Positions 32,063 to 42,290 are shown, numbered from the stretch's first letter. The stretch is 64,000 nucleotides of DNA from Bacillus alkalisoli (GCF_002797415.1 NZ_KZ454944.1:2436665-2500664), one strand, 5' to 3'. Notes: generated from the sequence alone by a model not told the origin. A program made the numbers and translations.

Positions 32063-32849
32063 CGTCTAGTTCAACTCCATCTTCTTCATCTTCAGATCCA
32101 ATTGTTTCATAAGGCTTAAAAAATGCTCCAACCTCCAAATTTATGACACCTTTTTGCGATGGATCAAGCTGTGATACTATCGACGGGTAAGATTTTAATT
32201 TATTTGAGAAATCACGTATGTTCGCTCTTACTTCAAATCCATCATTCATGTACAACGTAAGCAAATGGTTGTTGTTTTCTACAGGCGTATGATGAATTTC
32301 CGAAATTGCGTAAATAACGGATTCAGGTAACTTTAATAATTCATCTATAAAAGAAACTAATAATTCATGTTTTTTCCAATAAAACATAATAGGTGCATCA
32401 TGCGGTATGGTACTATCAGGTTGCGGGATTAATATTTTTCCATTATCGAGTACTGGTCGATAATCTCCATCATCAAATATGTAAGCGATTCTTAAATGTT
32501 CCTCAACAATAATCTCCACGGTGTTAGGTAATTTCTTCTTTAATATCACACCTTTAATCTCAGGGTGACTCTTTATCGCAACACTAACTTCCTTTTCATT
32601 AACTCTCCAATAGCTTGTACTATTATCAATCGTACTAAGCTCTATTACTTCTTCTTCCGACACACGTTCATTTCCAATAACCTGAATAGCAGATACTTTA
32701 CTCAATGGAGACTGAAAATAAATAATAAAAATAATAAGGATAAAGAAAAAAGATAAATAAATAATAAGTCGGCGGTTAGCTTTTTGTTTTCTTTGTTCTT
32801 TTAACTTCGGAATTCTGTCTTCTAATGTAACCACTTTATTTTTCGTCAT
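32046..32849 (-). CDS. divIB: Cell-division protein DivIB (FtsQ)
   Basis: A 267-residue bitopic protein: a basic cytoplasmic N-terminus, one transmembrane helix (about residues 29-46), then a POTRA domain (VSAIQVIGNERVSEEEVIEL) and a beta domain, with an acidic tail (SEDEEDGVELDDESEG). It forms the septal complex with FtsL and DivIC that regulates the septal synthase. The divIB-ylxW-ylxX-sbp-ftsA order matches B. subtilis. Confidence 0.94.
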   Translation of the reverse strand: MTKNKVVTLEDRIPKLKEQRKQKANRRLIIYLSFFFILIIFIIYFQSPLSKVSAIQVIGNERVSEEEVIELSTIDNSTSYWRVNEKEVSVAIKSHPEIKGVILKKKLPNTVEIIVEEHLRIAYIFDDGDYRPVLDNGKILIPQPDSTIPHDAPIMFYWKKHELLVSFIDELLKLPESVIYAISEIHHTPVENNNHLLTLYMNDGFEVRANIRDFSNKLKSYPSIVSQLDPSQKGVINLEVGAFFKPYETIGSEDEEDGVELDDESEG

Positions 32850-32973
32850 TTATTACTATTCACCCTTTAATGTTATAAATGGAAGAAACGGCACATAAAA
32901 AATTTATGCCGTTTTCAACAAATAAATTCAGTTAATTATAACATATAAGTAGTGAAAAATGTGATTTTATAAC

Positions 32974-33882
32974 CTATTTTCTTCCTATTATTTCTACTTC
33001 CGTTTCCATCGTGATATCATATTTTTCTTTAATTGTATCTTTAACATGTTGTATTAAATCTAATACATCTTGTGCTTTTGCATTATTAGCATTCACGATA
33101 AAGTTTCCATGCATTTCTGAAATTTTCGCTCCACCTACAGAGAAACCTTTCAAACCTGATTCTTCTATTAATTGACCTGCATAGTTAGGTAGTGGATTTC
33201 TAAATATACTCCCTGCACAAGGGTGACTCCACGGTTGTGTGTCTCTACGATAATCTTTATTTTTTTGAAGTTGAGCGACTACTTTTTCTCTCTCACCTTG
33301 TGATAATTGAAAAATCGCTTCCAAAACAATTCCTGGTCTTTCTTTTTGTAAAATAGAAGTTCTGTAAGAAAATTGGAAGTCATCTTTTGATAACCATTCC
33401 ATTTTCCCATCTTCGAATAAGACTCTCGCCTTTATTAACACATTTGAAATGTCTGATCCATGTGCACCGGCATTCATAAAAACTGCACCACCGACAGATC
33501 CAGGGATTCCTCCTGCAAATTCTAAACCGGAAAGACCTTGTTTACTAATTAACGTTACTAACTTAATTAATGAAAAGCCTCCTCCTACTGTTAACTTTTC
33601 ACCATCAAGTTCCATATGGTCTAGTCCTGCTCCTAACTTAATAACTATTCCTTCTATTCCTTTATCAGAAACTAATAAGTTAGAACCCCTACCAATAACC
33701 GTCCATTTTAAATTATATTTGTTTATTATGTTCATTAGTTCTTGTAACTTATCCATACTTGTCGGTTCTACTAATAAGTCTGCTGGACCACCAATTTTCA
33801 TCGTTGTATGATTAGCTAGCGGTTCGTTTTGAAGTACTTTCCCTACTTCACTGTCTAATAATTCCTTTGCGATTTTATCCAT
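32974..33882 (-). CDS. murB: UDP-N-acetylenolpyruvoylglucosamine reductase
   Basis: A 302-residue FAD enzyme that reduces UDP-GlcNAc-enolpyruvate to UDP-MurNAc. The FAD-binding segment ([24 protein letters not shown]) and the type II MurB features [24 protein letters not shown] and [13 protein letters not shown] are intact. The ATG at 33882 follows GGGAGG. Unlike B. subtilis, the gene upstream is not murG: a 360-bp gap separates murB from spoVE, which ends at a strong terminator, so murB probably has its own promoter. Confidence 0.96.
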   Translation of the reverse strand: MDKIAKELLDSEVGKVLQNEPLANHTTMKIGGPADLLVEPTSMDKLQELMNIINKYNLKWTVIGRGSNLLVSDKGIEGIVIKLGAGLDHMELDGEKLTVGGGFSLIKLVTLISKQGLSGLEFAGGIPGSVGGAVFMNAGAHGSDISNVLIKARVLFEDGKMEWLSKDDFQFSYRTSILQKERPGIVLEAIFQLSQGEREKVVAQLQKNKDYRRDTQPWSHPCAGSIFRNPLPNYAGQLIEESGLKGFSVGGAKISEMHGNFIVNANNAKAQDVLDLIQHVKDTIKEKYDITMETEVEIIGRK

Positions 33883-34173
33883 ATTTACCTCCCAAAACAA
33901 AAAAATATTTACACGATATTGTTTTTTATTAATATTATATGCGAAACAATGTTTATATGGTGATTCGCCTATTCAATTATGTAATTATAATCTTAAAAAT
34001 AGTACCCTATTTCATTATTTTTGAAACACATTTGTTTAAAAAGTTGCTTCTATATTTATTGGTAAACTACTCCTTTACTTATAGTATATGTAACTTAATA
34101 ATTACGCAATATCCACACTGAAATTGTAATAAGATGTACATGTATTTGTTATCTTAAAAAAATAATATCCCAC
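33883..34173. other. AT-rich gap where murG would be expected
   Basis: No open frame here resembles MurG, and no frame has a ribosome site with coding-like content. A TATAAT on the minus strand near 33930-33940, in GCATATAATATT, could be the -10 of a murB promoter, but no good -35 is visible. No remnant of murG was recognised. Confidence 0.7.
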
Positions 34174-34233
34174 AAAAAATACCAGCAACACTTAACAGTG
34201 AAGAACACTCTTCATTGTTAAGTTGCTGGTATT
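34174..34233 (-). terminator. Terminator after spoVE
   Basis: A long stem (AATACCAGCAACTTAACAAT with its complement) around a GAAGAGTGTTCTTC inner hairpin, followed on the minus strand by TTTTTTGTGGG. It separates the spoVE transcript from murB. Confidence 0.9.
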
Positions 34234-34242
34234 GTTATTAAA

Positions 34243-35343
34243 TCAATATCTTGAATACCTACTCACATTTAATAATACACCTACTGCCACCAACATTAGT
34301 GTCAACGATGAACCACCGTAACTTAAAAACGGTAACGTTATTCCTGTAACAGGCATTAATCCTGTAACAACTCCGATATTAATAAAAACTTGAATCGCTA
34401 TCATAGATATTATTCCAATTGCCAAAAAGCTACCATATAAATCTGGAGCTCCTAGAGCAATTCGAACTCCTCTCCAAAGTAAAAGTGCAAAGAGTAATAC
34501 TACGAACGAACCTCCTATAAAACCAAGTTCTTCTGAAAGGATAGCGAAAATAAAATCTGTTTGAGGTTCTGGCAAGTAAAAGAATTTCTGTCTGCTTTGC
34601 CCTAGCCCTAATCCAAATAATCCTCCTGGCCCAATTGCATATAGAGACTGTATAATTTGAAATCCACTTCCAAGTGGGTCTTCCCATGGGTCTAAAAAGG
34701 AAGTGATTCTCTTGATTCGATATGGAGCAGATAAAACTAGCGCAACAAAACCACCTAAGCCAAGTAATCCTAAACCAACAAAATGACTAATCCTCGCTCC
34801 AGCAACAAAAATCATAACAATACAAGTTCCTACCATAACCGTACCTGTTCCTAAATCAGGTTGTAACATAATCATTCCAAAAGCTAAAAAAACTAACGAT
34901 AAGCTAGGAAGTAATCCCTTTTTAAACGAAGTAATTTTTTTCTGATTTTCACTCAAGTATTTAGCTAAGAAAAAGATCATTGCTATTTTCATAAATTCAG
35001 AAGGCTGAATAGAAAAAGCACCTACACCTATCCAACTACGAGAACCATTTCTCCATATACCAATTCCAGGTATAAGCACCAATACTAATAGTACAAAACA
35101 AACGATAATGATTACCTTTGCCCAAGTACGCCATGTCCAATAATCAACATTCATAATAAAAAACATCGCAATTACTCCAATGACAGCAAAGAGCAACTGC
35201 CTTTTGGCAAAGAAAAACGTATCATTAAACTTATAGTCCGCCCAGACTGCACTAGCACTATATACCATTATTAGTCCTACTGCTAATAGAGTCAATGTTG
35301 TGAATATTAATATAATATCGGGAGTAGAGCGCTTTGTTGACAA
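34243..35343 (-). CDS. spoVE: SEDS peptidoglycan polymerase SpoVE
   Basis: A 366-residue integral membrane SEDS-family glycosyltransferase with ten predicted helices. Family motifs include RNGSRSWIGVGAFSIQPSEF, QPDLGTGTVMVG, PEPQTDFIFAILSEELGF and GITLPFLSYGGSS. The near identity of long stretches to B. subtilis SpoVE, and its place between murD and murB, favour SpoVE (spore cortex, partner SpoVD) over FtsW. The start is a TTG at 35343 with GAGGTG upstream (LSTKRSTPDIILI). Confidence 0.94.
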   Translation of the reverse strand: MSTKRSTPDIILIFTTLTLLAVGLIMVYSASAVWADYKFNDTFFFAKRQLLFAVIGVIAMFFIMNVDYWTWRTWAKVIIIVCFVLLVLVLIPGIGIWRNGSRSWIGVGAFSIQPSEFMKIAMIFFLAKYLSENQKKITSFKKGLLPSLSLVFLAFGMIMLQPDLGTGTVMVGTCIVMIFVAGARISHFVGLGLLGLGGFVALVLSAPYRIKRITSFLDPWEDPLGSGFQIIQSLYAIGPGGLFGLGLGQSRQKFFYLPEPQTDFIFAILSEELGFIGGSFVVLLFALLLWRGVRIALGAPDLYGSFLAIGIISMIAIQVFINIGVVTGLMPVTGITLPFLSYGGSSLTLMLVAVGVLLNVSRYSRY

Positions 35344-35486
35344 TTCGAAACACCTCTGCACTAAAATTAAGGCAAGGTTTACATTTGAGAAGTAATCTCT
35401 TCAGGAAAAAAGAGACTATGTTCTACTGTTTGACTACAATTAGACAAAACTGGTTGAACATAGCCTCCTTATCCGTGGCCAAGCCC

Positions 35487-36839
35487 TTATTTAAGCATAT
35501 GCACGGCGTTTATAAAAATGTCTCCACGTTGTTCAAATGTTTTATATTGATCCCAACTAGCACATGCTGGTGAAAGCAAGATGACATCACCACTTTCCGA
35601 CATTTCATAAGCAGCCGTAACGGCTTTTTCAACATTATCGACACGTATCACGCTATTTATTCCTGCTTCTTTCGCCGTTTGTTCTAACTTACCTGCCGTC
35701 TGACCAAAAACTACCATGGCTTTTACTCTTCCTAGTGAAGGAATAAGTTCATGAAATTCATTTCCGCGGTCAAGACCACCTGCCAAAAGTATAACATTTT
35801 GATCAAATGCATTAATCGCTGCTTCTGTAGATAATATATTGGTAGCTTTCGAATCATTATAAAATCTTCTTCCGTTGATCGTATCTACAAATTGTAATCT
35901 ATGCTTAACTCCTGTAAATGTTGTAAGTATATTTACGATTGCTTTGTTTTCAACATGAAACAGTTTGCACGCAGCAATGGATGCCAAAATATTTTCTAAG
36001 TTATGTTTACCTGGTAAAACTATATCATTTATATCGATAATTTTTTCACCTTTGAACCATACTGCACTGTCTTCAATATATGTTCCATCTTCAACTTTTC
36101 GCTTCGTTGAAAAAGGAACTTTTGTAGCATTTGAATCTTCTATCATCGAGATTACAATAGGATCATCTGCATTATAGACGCAATATTCACTAGTCGTTTG
36201 ATTTTTCAACAACATAGCTTTTGCATTTACATATTCTTCTTTTGTACCATGGTAATCTAAGTGTGCTTCAAAAATATTTAATAGGACTGATACTTTCGGT
36301 TTAAATGTGTTAATCCCCATTAATTGAAAGGAAGATAGTTCTGTTACCATCACATTATCTTTCACTGCCCGTTGAGCTACTTCTACCGCAACTTCACCGA
36401 TATTCCCTGCAATTAAAGGCTTTTTATCATCATTTTGTAGCATGTTAAAAATCAATGTTGTTGTTGTAGTTTTTCCATTCGATCCTGTAATTCCTATAAA
36501 CGGAGCTTCAGAGATTTCATAAGCTAACTCCACTTCTGTTAATACAGGAATGCCACGCTTCTTTGCTTCCTCTACGATTAGATTGGAATATGGAATACCA
36601 GGGTTTTTAAACACATAATCAATGTTGTTGTCAAAAAGACTAAGCGGATGTTCACCACAAACAACCTTCATTCCTAACTCGCTTAACTGTTGAGCATATT
36701 CATTTTCTTCAAAAGGCTTCATATCATTTACAATTACTTTCGCTTTTAATTCATGTAAAAGTTTTGCCGTTGAAGTACCACTTTTAGCTAAACCTAGAAC
36801 TAGAATATTTTTATTTTCATATTTTTTTATAGATTTCAA
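35487..36839 (-). CDS. murD: UDP-MurNAc-L-alanine:D-glutamate ligase
   Basis: A 450-residue Mur ligase adding D-Glu to UDP-MurNAc-L-Ala. An N-terminal Rossmann-like UDP-binding domain ([17 protein letters not shown]), an ATP loop ([14 protein letters not shown], about residues 116-129) and the C-terminal ligase domain ([30 protein letters not shown]) are in order. It starts one base after the mraY stop. Confidence 0.97.
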   Translation of the reverse strand: MKSIKKYENKNILVLGLAKSGTSTAKLLHELKAKVIVNDMKPFEENEYAQQLSELGMKVVCGEHPLSLFDNNIDYVFKNPGIPYSNLIVEEAKKRGIPVLTEVELAYEISEAPFIGITGSNGKTTTTTLIFNMLQNDDKKPLIAGNIGEVAVEVAQRAVKDNVMVTELSSFQLMGINTFKPKVSVLLNIFEAHLDYHGTKEEYVNAKAMLLKNQTTSEYCVYNADDPIVISMIEDSNATKVPFSTKRKVEDGTYIEDSAVWFKGEKIIDINDIVLPGKHNLENILASIAACKLFHVENKAIVNILTTFTGVKHRLQFVDTINGRRFYNDSKATNILSTEAAINAFDQNVILLAGGLDRGNEFHELIPSLGRVKAMVVFGQTAGKLEQTAKEAGINSVIRVDNVEKAVTAAYEMSESGDVILLSPACASWDQYKTFEQRGDIFINAVHMLK

Positions 36840-36840
36840 C

Positions 36841-37815
36841 TTACATCCACACCTCTAAATAAATTCCTAGAATAGCAAACAATAAACCTACTGACCAGAA
36901 TGTTACAACAACTCTCCATTCAGACCAACCGACTAATTCATAATGGTGATGCAATGGACTCATCTTGAATACTCTTCTTCCAGTACTTTTAAATGATATA
37001 ACTTGAATTATAACTGAGAGTGTTTCGATAACAAAAACACCACCAATTATAATCAATAATATTTCTAACTTTAATAAAATCGCGACTGTTGCAATGGCAC
37101 CACCAAGAGCAAGTGACCCAGTATCGCCCATAAACACTTTTGCAGGATGAGCATTAAAAACTAAGAAGCCCAATAATGCACCTGCAACTGCAACAGAAAA
37201 CAATGAAACTTCATATTGAGATTGACTCCATGCAATAACTGCAAAAGCTCCAAAAGCAATCGCACCTGTTCCAGAAACCAATCCATCTAAACCATCTGTT
37301 AAGTTAACTGCATTTGAAAATCCTACCAACCAAAAAATAATAAGGAATATGTAGAAAAATCCAAAATCAAAACTAAAGTCTGTTCCTGGAATAGAAACAA
37401 CTGTCGAAAAATCAGATTGTTTAAACACAAAATAAAATATTACTGCGATCAATATTTGACCTACTAATTTTTGTTTTGAAGTTAACCCAAGATTTCGTTT
37501 TAATACTACTTTTATAAAATCATCTAGGAAACCTAATAATCCATATCCAATTAATACAAATAATAATAAATATGTTTCAACGGAAGGTTCTGTAAATTTA
37601 CCCGTCATCACAAGTGTTGTAATAGCAACGGAAAGAAGAATCATAATTCCTCCCATTGTTGGTGTACCGGTTTTCTTTTGGTGTGACTTAGGGCCTTCCT
37701 CTCGAATGCTTTGACCGAATTTCAATCTTCGCAGGAAGGGAATGAATAATGGTGATAATAATACTGTAATTAAAAAAGACATAACGATGGTGAATAATAT
37801 AACTTGCTCTAGCAT
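36841..37815 (-). CDS. mraY: Phospho-MurNAc-pentapeptide transferase (lipid I synthase)
   Basis: A 324-residue polytopic enzyme with ten helices that transfers phospho-MurNAc-pentapeptide to undecaprenyl phosphate. The cytoplasmic active-site loops are present: GTPTMGGI, the aspartate pair in [24 protein letters not shown], and [12 protein letters not shown], with PLHHHYEL near the C-terminus. It sits between murE and murD as in other dcw clusters. Confidence 0.97.
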   Translation of the reverse strand: MLEQVILFTIVMSFLITVLLSPLFIPFLRRLKFGQSIREEGPKSHQKKTGTPTMGGIMILLSVAITTLVMTGKFTEPSVETYLLLFVLIGYGLLGFLDDFIKVVLKRNLGLTSKQKLVGQILIAVIFYFVFKQSDFSTVVSIPGTDFSFDFGFFYIFLIIFWLVGFSNAVNLTDGLDGLVSGTGAIAFGAFAVIAWSQSQYEVSLFSVAVAGALLGFLVFNAHPAKVFMGDTGSLALGGAIATVAILLKLEILLIIIGGVFVIETLSVIIQVISFKSTGRRVFKMSPLHHHYELVGWSEWRVVVTFWSVGLLFAILGIYLEVWM

Positions 37816-37972
37816 CGTTATTCCCTCCTCCCTATAAGCTAGTAAAGTACGTCATATTAGACGATCTTAGATAAATATAAATACATAAAATTAACTTATA
37901 CTTTTAAAATTATTTCAATACTAATCGAAAAAGAAGTTACAGTTAGAATAAATCTGTTAGAGTTGCTTGAAA

Positions 37973-39445
37973 TTACTTATTAAGCAACATTTTTATCGCA
38001 TTTCTAGCTACTTCTCGATCATCGAATGGTAAAGTTTCTTTACCTATTTGTTGATATGTTTCGTGACCTTTTCCCGCAATAATAATTACGTCACCAGTCT
38101 TTGCTTTACTTACTGCATATTCAATTGCTTCTTTCCTCTCTTTTATAACGGAATACTGTTCCCCTTCTACTCCCTTTTCCATATCAGAAAAAATTTGTTC
38201 TGGATCTTCCGTGCGTGGGTTGTCAGATGTAAAAATAGGTATGTCTGAATATTTTACCGCCGCTTGTGCCATCAAAGGTCTTTTCGTACGGTCCCTGTCT
38301 CCCCCACAACCAATTAAACAAAACAACTTACCTTCCACTAGTTGCTTAGAAGTAGTTAGTACATTTTCTAAACTATCAGGAGTATGTGCATAATCAACAA
38401 TAACGGAAAAATCTTGTCCTTCATTCACTAATTCATACCTACCAGATACACCAGCAATTTCTCCCATTGCTTCTAAAATAGTATCCATTGGAATATTAGA
38501 AACATGACAAGCTGCGATGCATGCCAATACATTGTAAACACTAAATTTACCAACTAACTTAATTCGAACAATTTCCTTATTACCGTTATAGTGTAGTTCA
38601 AATGTAGTACCCTTTGGGGACATTTGTATATTTTTCGCTTGATAGTCACTTTCCTTATCTATTCCGTATGTGACAACTTGCCCTGCTGTTAATTTCTTAT
38701 AAAGGGAACTCGCATTGTCATCTTCGTTTAAGACTGCAAATTTAGGTTTTGATAAATTGTATGAGTTGCCAAGACTAGAAAATAACGTTCCTTTGACAAA
38801 TTTATATTCTTCCATGGAACTGTGATAATCTAAATGGTCTTGTGTCAAGTTAGTGAAAACCGCCACATCAAAATCACACCCTCTTACTCTACCTAAGTCT
38901 AGAGCGTGTGAAGATACTTCCATCACAACTGCTTTTACATTTTCTTCTAACATCTTTTTAAACATTTGTTGCAATACAATAATTTCAGGAGTTGTATTGG
39001 AAGTTGGATATGTTTTACCGTTAATTTTCATATTTATTGTTCCAATCATCCCTGTATTAACTTCGTGTTTATAGAATACTGACTCAATAAGATGTGTTGT
39101 AGTCGTTTTTCCATTAGTACCTGTAACACCAATTAAATGAAGTTGTTGAGAAGGCTGCTGATAGAATACATCTGCTAAAATCGCCATTGCCCTTTTTGTG
39201 TCTTTAACCAGTACAACTGGTACTTCTACATCTAGTTCCTTCTCTGAGAGAATAGCCACTGCACCGTTTTTAATCGCTTGAATTACAAAATCATGTCCAT
39301 CCACCGTATAACCTTTAATACATATAAATAAGCATCCTTGGCTGACTTTTCTAGAATCCATTTCTATTGATGTAATACTAGGATTATCGTTTATGTTTGA
39401 GATACTAACATTATGTATATGTTTAGTTAATTCATGTAAGTTCAT
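37973..39445 (-). CDS. murE: UDP-MurNAc-tripeptide synthetase (meso-diaminopimelate-adding)
   Basis: A 490-residue Mur ligase. The ATP loop is GVTGTNGKTTTTHL (about residues 106-119). The DNPRTEDP motif near residue 407 selects meso-diaminopimelate, which indicates an A1-gamma type peptidoglycan like that of most bacilli. The gene lies downstream of spoVD after a terminator, with a 157-bp gap to mraY. Confidence 0.96.
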   Translation of the reverse strand: MNLHELTKHIHNVSISNINDNPSITSIEMDSRKVSQGCLFICIKGYTVDGHDFVIQAIKNGAVAILSEKELDVEVPVVLVKDTKRAMAILADVFYQQPSQQLHLIGVTGTNGKTTTTHLIESVFYKHEVNTGMIGTINMKINGKTYPTSNTTPEIIVLQQMFKKMLEENVKAVVMEVSSHALDLGRVRGCDFDVAVFTNLTQDHLDYHSSMEEYKFVKGTLFSSLGNSYNLSKPKFAVLNEDDNASSLYKKLTAGQVVTYGIDKESDYQAKNIQMSPKGTTFELHYNGNKEIVRIKLVGKFSVYNVLACIAACHVSNIPMDTILEAMGEIAGVSGRYELVNEGQDFSVIVDYAHTPDSLENVLTTSKQLVEGKLFCLIGCGGDRDRTKRPLMAQAAVKYSDIPIFTSDNPRTEDPEQIFSDMEKGVEGEQYSVIKERKEAIEYAVSKAKTGDVIIIAGKGHETYQQIGKETLPFDDREVARNAIKMLLNK

Positions 39446-39629
39446 CTTACTTCTCCTTCCTCGCTGAAAAACATATTATGCCATATGTATAACACACTAT
39501 CTATCTCTTCACACCTTCTCTAATAATACCAAAATTACTTCTAATTTACTCTAAAAATTATTTTTCTTTTTATCTTAATTTCCCTATTTAGGTTAGGAAT
39601 AATCCTCAAATTTAGAAAAAGAAATAGAT

Positions 39630-39655
39630 AGGCTTCAGGAAAACCTGAAGCCATC
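39630..39655 (-). terminator. Terminator after spoVD
   Basis: GGCTTCAGG and CCTGAAGCC pair around TTTT, followed on the minus strand by a T-rich stretch (TATCTATTTCTTTTTC). Confidence 0.8.
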
Positions 39656-39718
39656 TCATCACTGAATTATATTATTTCGAAAAAAGCTTTGCTTTTCTAT
39701 CGGTTCATATATATTTTA

Positions 39719-41653
39719 CTAATTCTTTTTATCATCTTTTTTACCTGACATATAAACCCTTATTTTAGATCCCTCTTTTACTTTTTCCCCCGGAGCAGGA
39801 GATTGTTGCACAACCGTATCTCCATCTCCACTAATATCAAGTTGTAACAAGACGAGTTGTTGTTGTAGTTCTCTCTTCGTCATCCCTAACAAGTTAGGTA
39901 CTTCTACTAAAGGAACATCCGGCCAAGCCAATTCTTTCTCAATTTGTCCTTTTCTTTTCTCCACACCCATCGCTCGTAAACTATCGTCCATTATATTCCC
40001 TACGATAGGCGCAGCAACTACACCACCGAATTGAACTGTTCCTTTTGGGTTATCTACAGCTAAATAAACAACGATTTGAGGGTCATCTGCTGGTGCAAAT
40101 CCGATAAATGATACGATATGGTTATTTTCTAAATAACGACCATCTTTCGCTTTCTGAGCGGTACCAGTCTTTCCACCAACACGGTAACCATCTACAAAAG
40201 CATTTTTACCAGTGCCTTGTGCAACGACACTTTCAAGAGCATATCGTACTTGTTTAGATGTTTCCTCTGAGATAACTCTTCTCTTTTGTACCGGATTTGT
40301 TCGAGAAACTACTTTACCTGTTAATGGATCTACAAATTCTTTTGCGATGAATGGTTGATATAATATCCCGCCATTAACAGCGGCAGCCACGGCTGCTACT
40401 TGCTGTATAGGTGTTACGGAAACACCTTGACCAAATGCTGTTGTAGCAAGTTCTACAGGTCCAACTCTTTCTGGTTTAAATAGTATCCCTTTCCCTTCAC
40501 CTTGTAGATCTATTCCAGTTTTCTCGCCAAAACCAAAACTTTTAATATACTCAAATAATTTATCTGTCCCTAATCTTTGTCCTAGTTCTACGAATCCTGG
40601 GTTACAAGAGTTTTGTACTACTTCTAAAAAGGTTTGGTGTCCATGTCCACCTTTTTTCCAACATCTAAGTCTTGCCCCAGCTACTTCTGCCGCACCATCA
40701 TCATTAAACGTATCTTTCATTAAGTTTACTTTATTTTCTTCTAGCGCTGCGGCTAGCGTAATAATCTTAAACGTAGAGCCTGGTTCATACGTACTCCATA
40801 CTGGCAAGTTACGATTATATATTTCTGGTGCTACATTTTGAAAATTAGCTGGATCAAAATCAGGTCTACTAGACATAGCTAAAATTTCTCCATTTTTAGG
40901 ATTCATTGCAATGGCAATAATTCCATCTGGATTATATGTTTCATAAGCCAAATCTAAGTAATTTTCCATAATAGTTTGCACTTTTGAATCAATTGTTAAC
41001 ACTAAATCATGGCCATCTACTGGTGGAACATAGTCATCCGCAATATCAGGCATCCTTCTACCTTTTGCGTCAGAGTAGAATTGCACATAACCTTTTTGTC
41101 CTTTTAATTCTTTATCATAATATAATTCAAGACCCATTAATCCTTGATTATCAATACCCGCAAATCCTAATACGTGTGATAAATAACTACCAAATGGATA
41201 ATGTCTCTTTGAATCTTCCGCAATATAGACTCCTTTTAAATCAAGACCACGAATGTCTTTTGCTTTGTCATGAGTAATCTTCCTACCTTCTTTTAGCCTT
41301 ACCATCGATGTATTTTGTGTTATTTGTGTATAAATGTTTTGTTTGGAAGCGTTTAAAACTTTTGCTAGCTCTTCAGAGACTACGTTAGGATCTACAATTT
41401 GTCTTGGTACAACCATGACAGTTGGAGCACTCATGTTCGTTGCAAGCGGTACTCCATTTCGATCAAGGATTTCTCCTCTGCCTGGTTCAAATGTTATGTT
41501 TCTACTCCAAGAGTCTTTTGCTCTATCTGTCAATACATCTCCAAGTGCAAATTGAACATAGCCTAATCTTAGGTCGATAATACTAAACAATAAAATACCG
41601 ACTAATAAAACAACCGTTAACCTTCTCCGTACTGTTACGTGCGAAACTCGCAT
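39719..41653 (-). CDS. spoVD: Sporulation-specific class B penicillin-binding protein SpoVD
   Basis: A 644-residue transpeptidase for spore cortex synthesis, partner of SpoVE. It has a short cytoplasmic tail and one transmembrane helix (LTVVLLVGILLFSIIDL), a dimerisation domain, the transpeptidase domain with STFK active-site Ser (EPGSTFKIITLA, about residue 298), SCN-type and KTGTAQ motifs, and a single C-terminal PASTA domain (about residues 575-635). A Cys is present near the active site in the CWKKGGHG segment. Repeat R4 lies 25 bp upstream of its start. Confidence 0.95.
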   Translation of the reverse strand: MRVSHVTVRRRLTVVLLVGILLFSIIDLRLGYVQFALGDVLTDRAKDSWSRNITFEPGRGEILDRNGVPLATNMSAPTVMVVPRQIVDPNVVSEELAKVLNASKQNIYTQITQNTSMVRLKEGRKITHDKAKDIRGLDLKGVYIAEDSKRHYPFGSYLSHVLGFAGIDNQGLMGLELYYDKELKGQKGYVQFYSDAKGRRMPDIADDYVPPVDGHDLVLTIDSKVQTIMENYLDLAYETYNPDGIIAIAMNPKNGEILAMSSRPDFDPANFQNVAPEIYNRNLPVWSTYEPGSTFKIITLAAALEENKVNLMKDTFNDDGAAEVAGARLRCWKKGGHGHQTFLEVVQNSCNPGFVELGQRLGTDKLFEYIKSFGFGEKTGIDLQGEGKGILFKPERVGPVELATTAFGQGVSVTPIQQVAAVAAAVNGGILYQPFIAKEFVDPLTGKVVSRTNPVQKRRVISEETSKQVRYALESVVAQGTGKNAFVDGYRVGGKTGTAQKAKDGRYLENNHIVSFIGFAPADDPQIVVYLAVDNPKGTVQFGGVVAAPIVGNIMDDSLRAMGVEKRKGQIEKELAWPDVPLVEVPNLLGMTKRELQQQLVLLQLDISGDGDTVVQQSPAPGEKVKEGSKIRVYMSGKKDDKKN

Positions 41654-41678
41654 TAAACATTGCCCCCTTTATCCTTTA

Positions 41679-41763
41679 GGCTTTGTTAAAATATGCTGTT
41701 GATTTCCGCGCAAATCAACAACTAGTTAGTATATAAAAATCCACACTACGTTTTAACACAGCC
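41679..41763. repeat. Palindromic intergenic repeat, collapsed copy R4 upstream of spoVD
   Basis: The outer ends GGCTTTGTTAAAA (41679-41691) and TTTTAACACAGCC (41751-41763) flank only a fused arm pair, CTGTTGATTTCCGCGC directly joined to AAATCAACAA (41696-41721). The whole GC-rich core of the other copies is missing, so this looks like an internal-deletion remnant. Confidence 0.75.
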
Positions 41764-41978
41764 ATTACTTAAGCACACGATAAATGTTAATAGTTTTCGA
41801 TATTGCTATCGTTTCATGCGACATAGGTCGTTCAAAGTATATGCTCGTACACTTCTTAATAGAACCTGTCCAAAACGTATTGGGGGTTAGGAAGTAACTA
41901 ACAAAAAAAAGAAGAGGCTGGGACATAACTAAATATTTATTGCCAAAGATGAACAATTAGTGTCATACTTTTATATCG

Positions 41979-42191
41979 CAAATGATAGGAGTGCAAACCT
42001 TCGCTTTCTGCGGGCGGTAAAAAGGAAGGTTTTTTTCACTGTCGTGAAAAAACCTACTCCTTGGCGCAAGCGCCTGTGGGGTCTCACTTAAAACGCTTTC
42101 CCGCAGGACAAGGAAGACTACGGAGCGATACATCCTTCGTAAGGAAATGCGGTAGCATTTTCGAGGAGTCTTCGATTTGCACTCCAACCAT
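41979..42191. repeat. Palindromic intergenic repeat, copy R5 (pbpB-spoVD gap)
   Basis: The arms GGAGTGCAAA (41988-41997) and TTTGCACTCC (42176-42185) pair perfectly and extend outward with mismatches. Inside are the full cores and both optional inserts (GGTAAAAAGGAAGGTTTTTT...CTGTCGTG and GGACAAGGAAGACTACGGAG...GCATTTTCGAGGAGTC). The arm sequence differs completely from R3 while the interior is the same. Confidence 0.88.
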
Positions 42192-42207
42192 CTGCTAGAA
42201 AGGTATA

Positions 42208-42256
42208 AAAAAAATCCGACTTATCCTAATAAATTAGGGATAATGTTCGGATTTTT
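42208..42256 (-). terminator. Terminator after pbpB
   Basis: AAAATCCGAACATTATCCCTAA pairs with TTAGGATAAGTCGGATTTT with small internal mismatches and runs into TTTTTTT on the minus strand. It separates pbpB from spoVD. Confidence 0.85.
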
Positions 42257-42290
42257 CTTCGTTCTATATAGTTTTGTTCCAGCCTTTTCT

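Larger units (their letters stand above)
41911..42290. repeat. Candidate second element with GAGGCTGGGACATAAC-type inverted ends (contains R5)
   Basis: The left end AGAAGAGGCTGGGACATAAC (41910-41929) and right end GTTTTGTTCCAGCCTTTTCT (42271-42290) are inverted repeats with three mismatches in 20. The right end abuts the pbpB stop codon. Between them lie R5 and the pbpB terminator. GAGGCTGGGACATAA-like sequences recur in intergenic DNA of several Firmicutes, as far as I recall, but no target-site duplication is evident here. Confidence 0.5.

Noticed and set aside
33939-34121. 60-codon plus-strand frame in the murG gap
   Set aside because: AT-driven hydrophobic translation without a ribosome site; runs against all neighbouring genes.
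41754-41763. R4 outer ends as a Rho-independent terminator
   Set aside because: The GGCTTTGTTAAAA/TTTTAACACAGCC pair is 60 bp apart without a T run after the second arm, and matches outer ends of other repeat copies.
41765-41956. 63-codon minus-strand frame between pbpB and spoVD
   Set aside because: No ribosome site, overlaps the left end of the GAGGCTGGGACATAAC element, and shows no recognisable domain.
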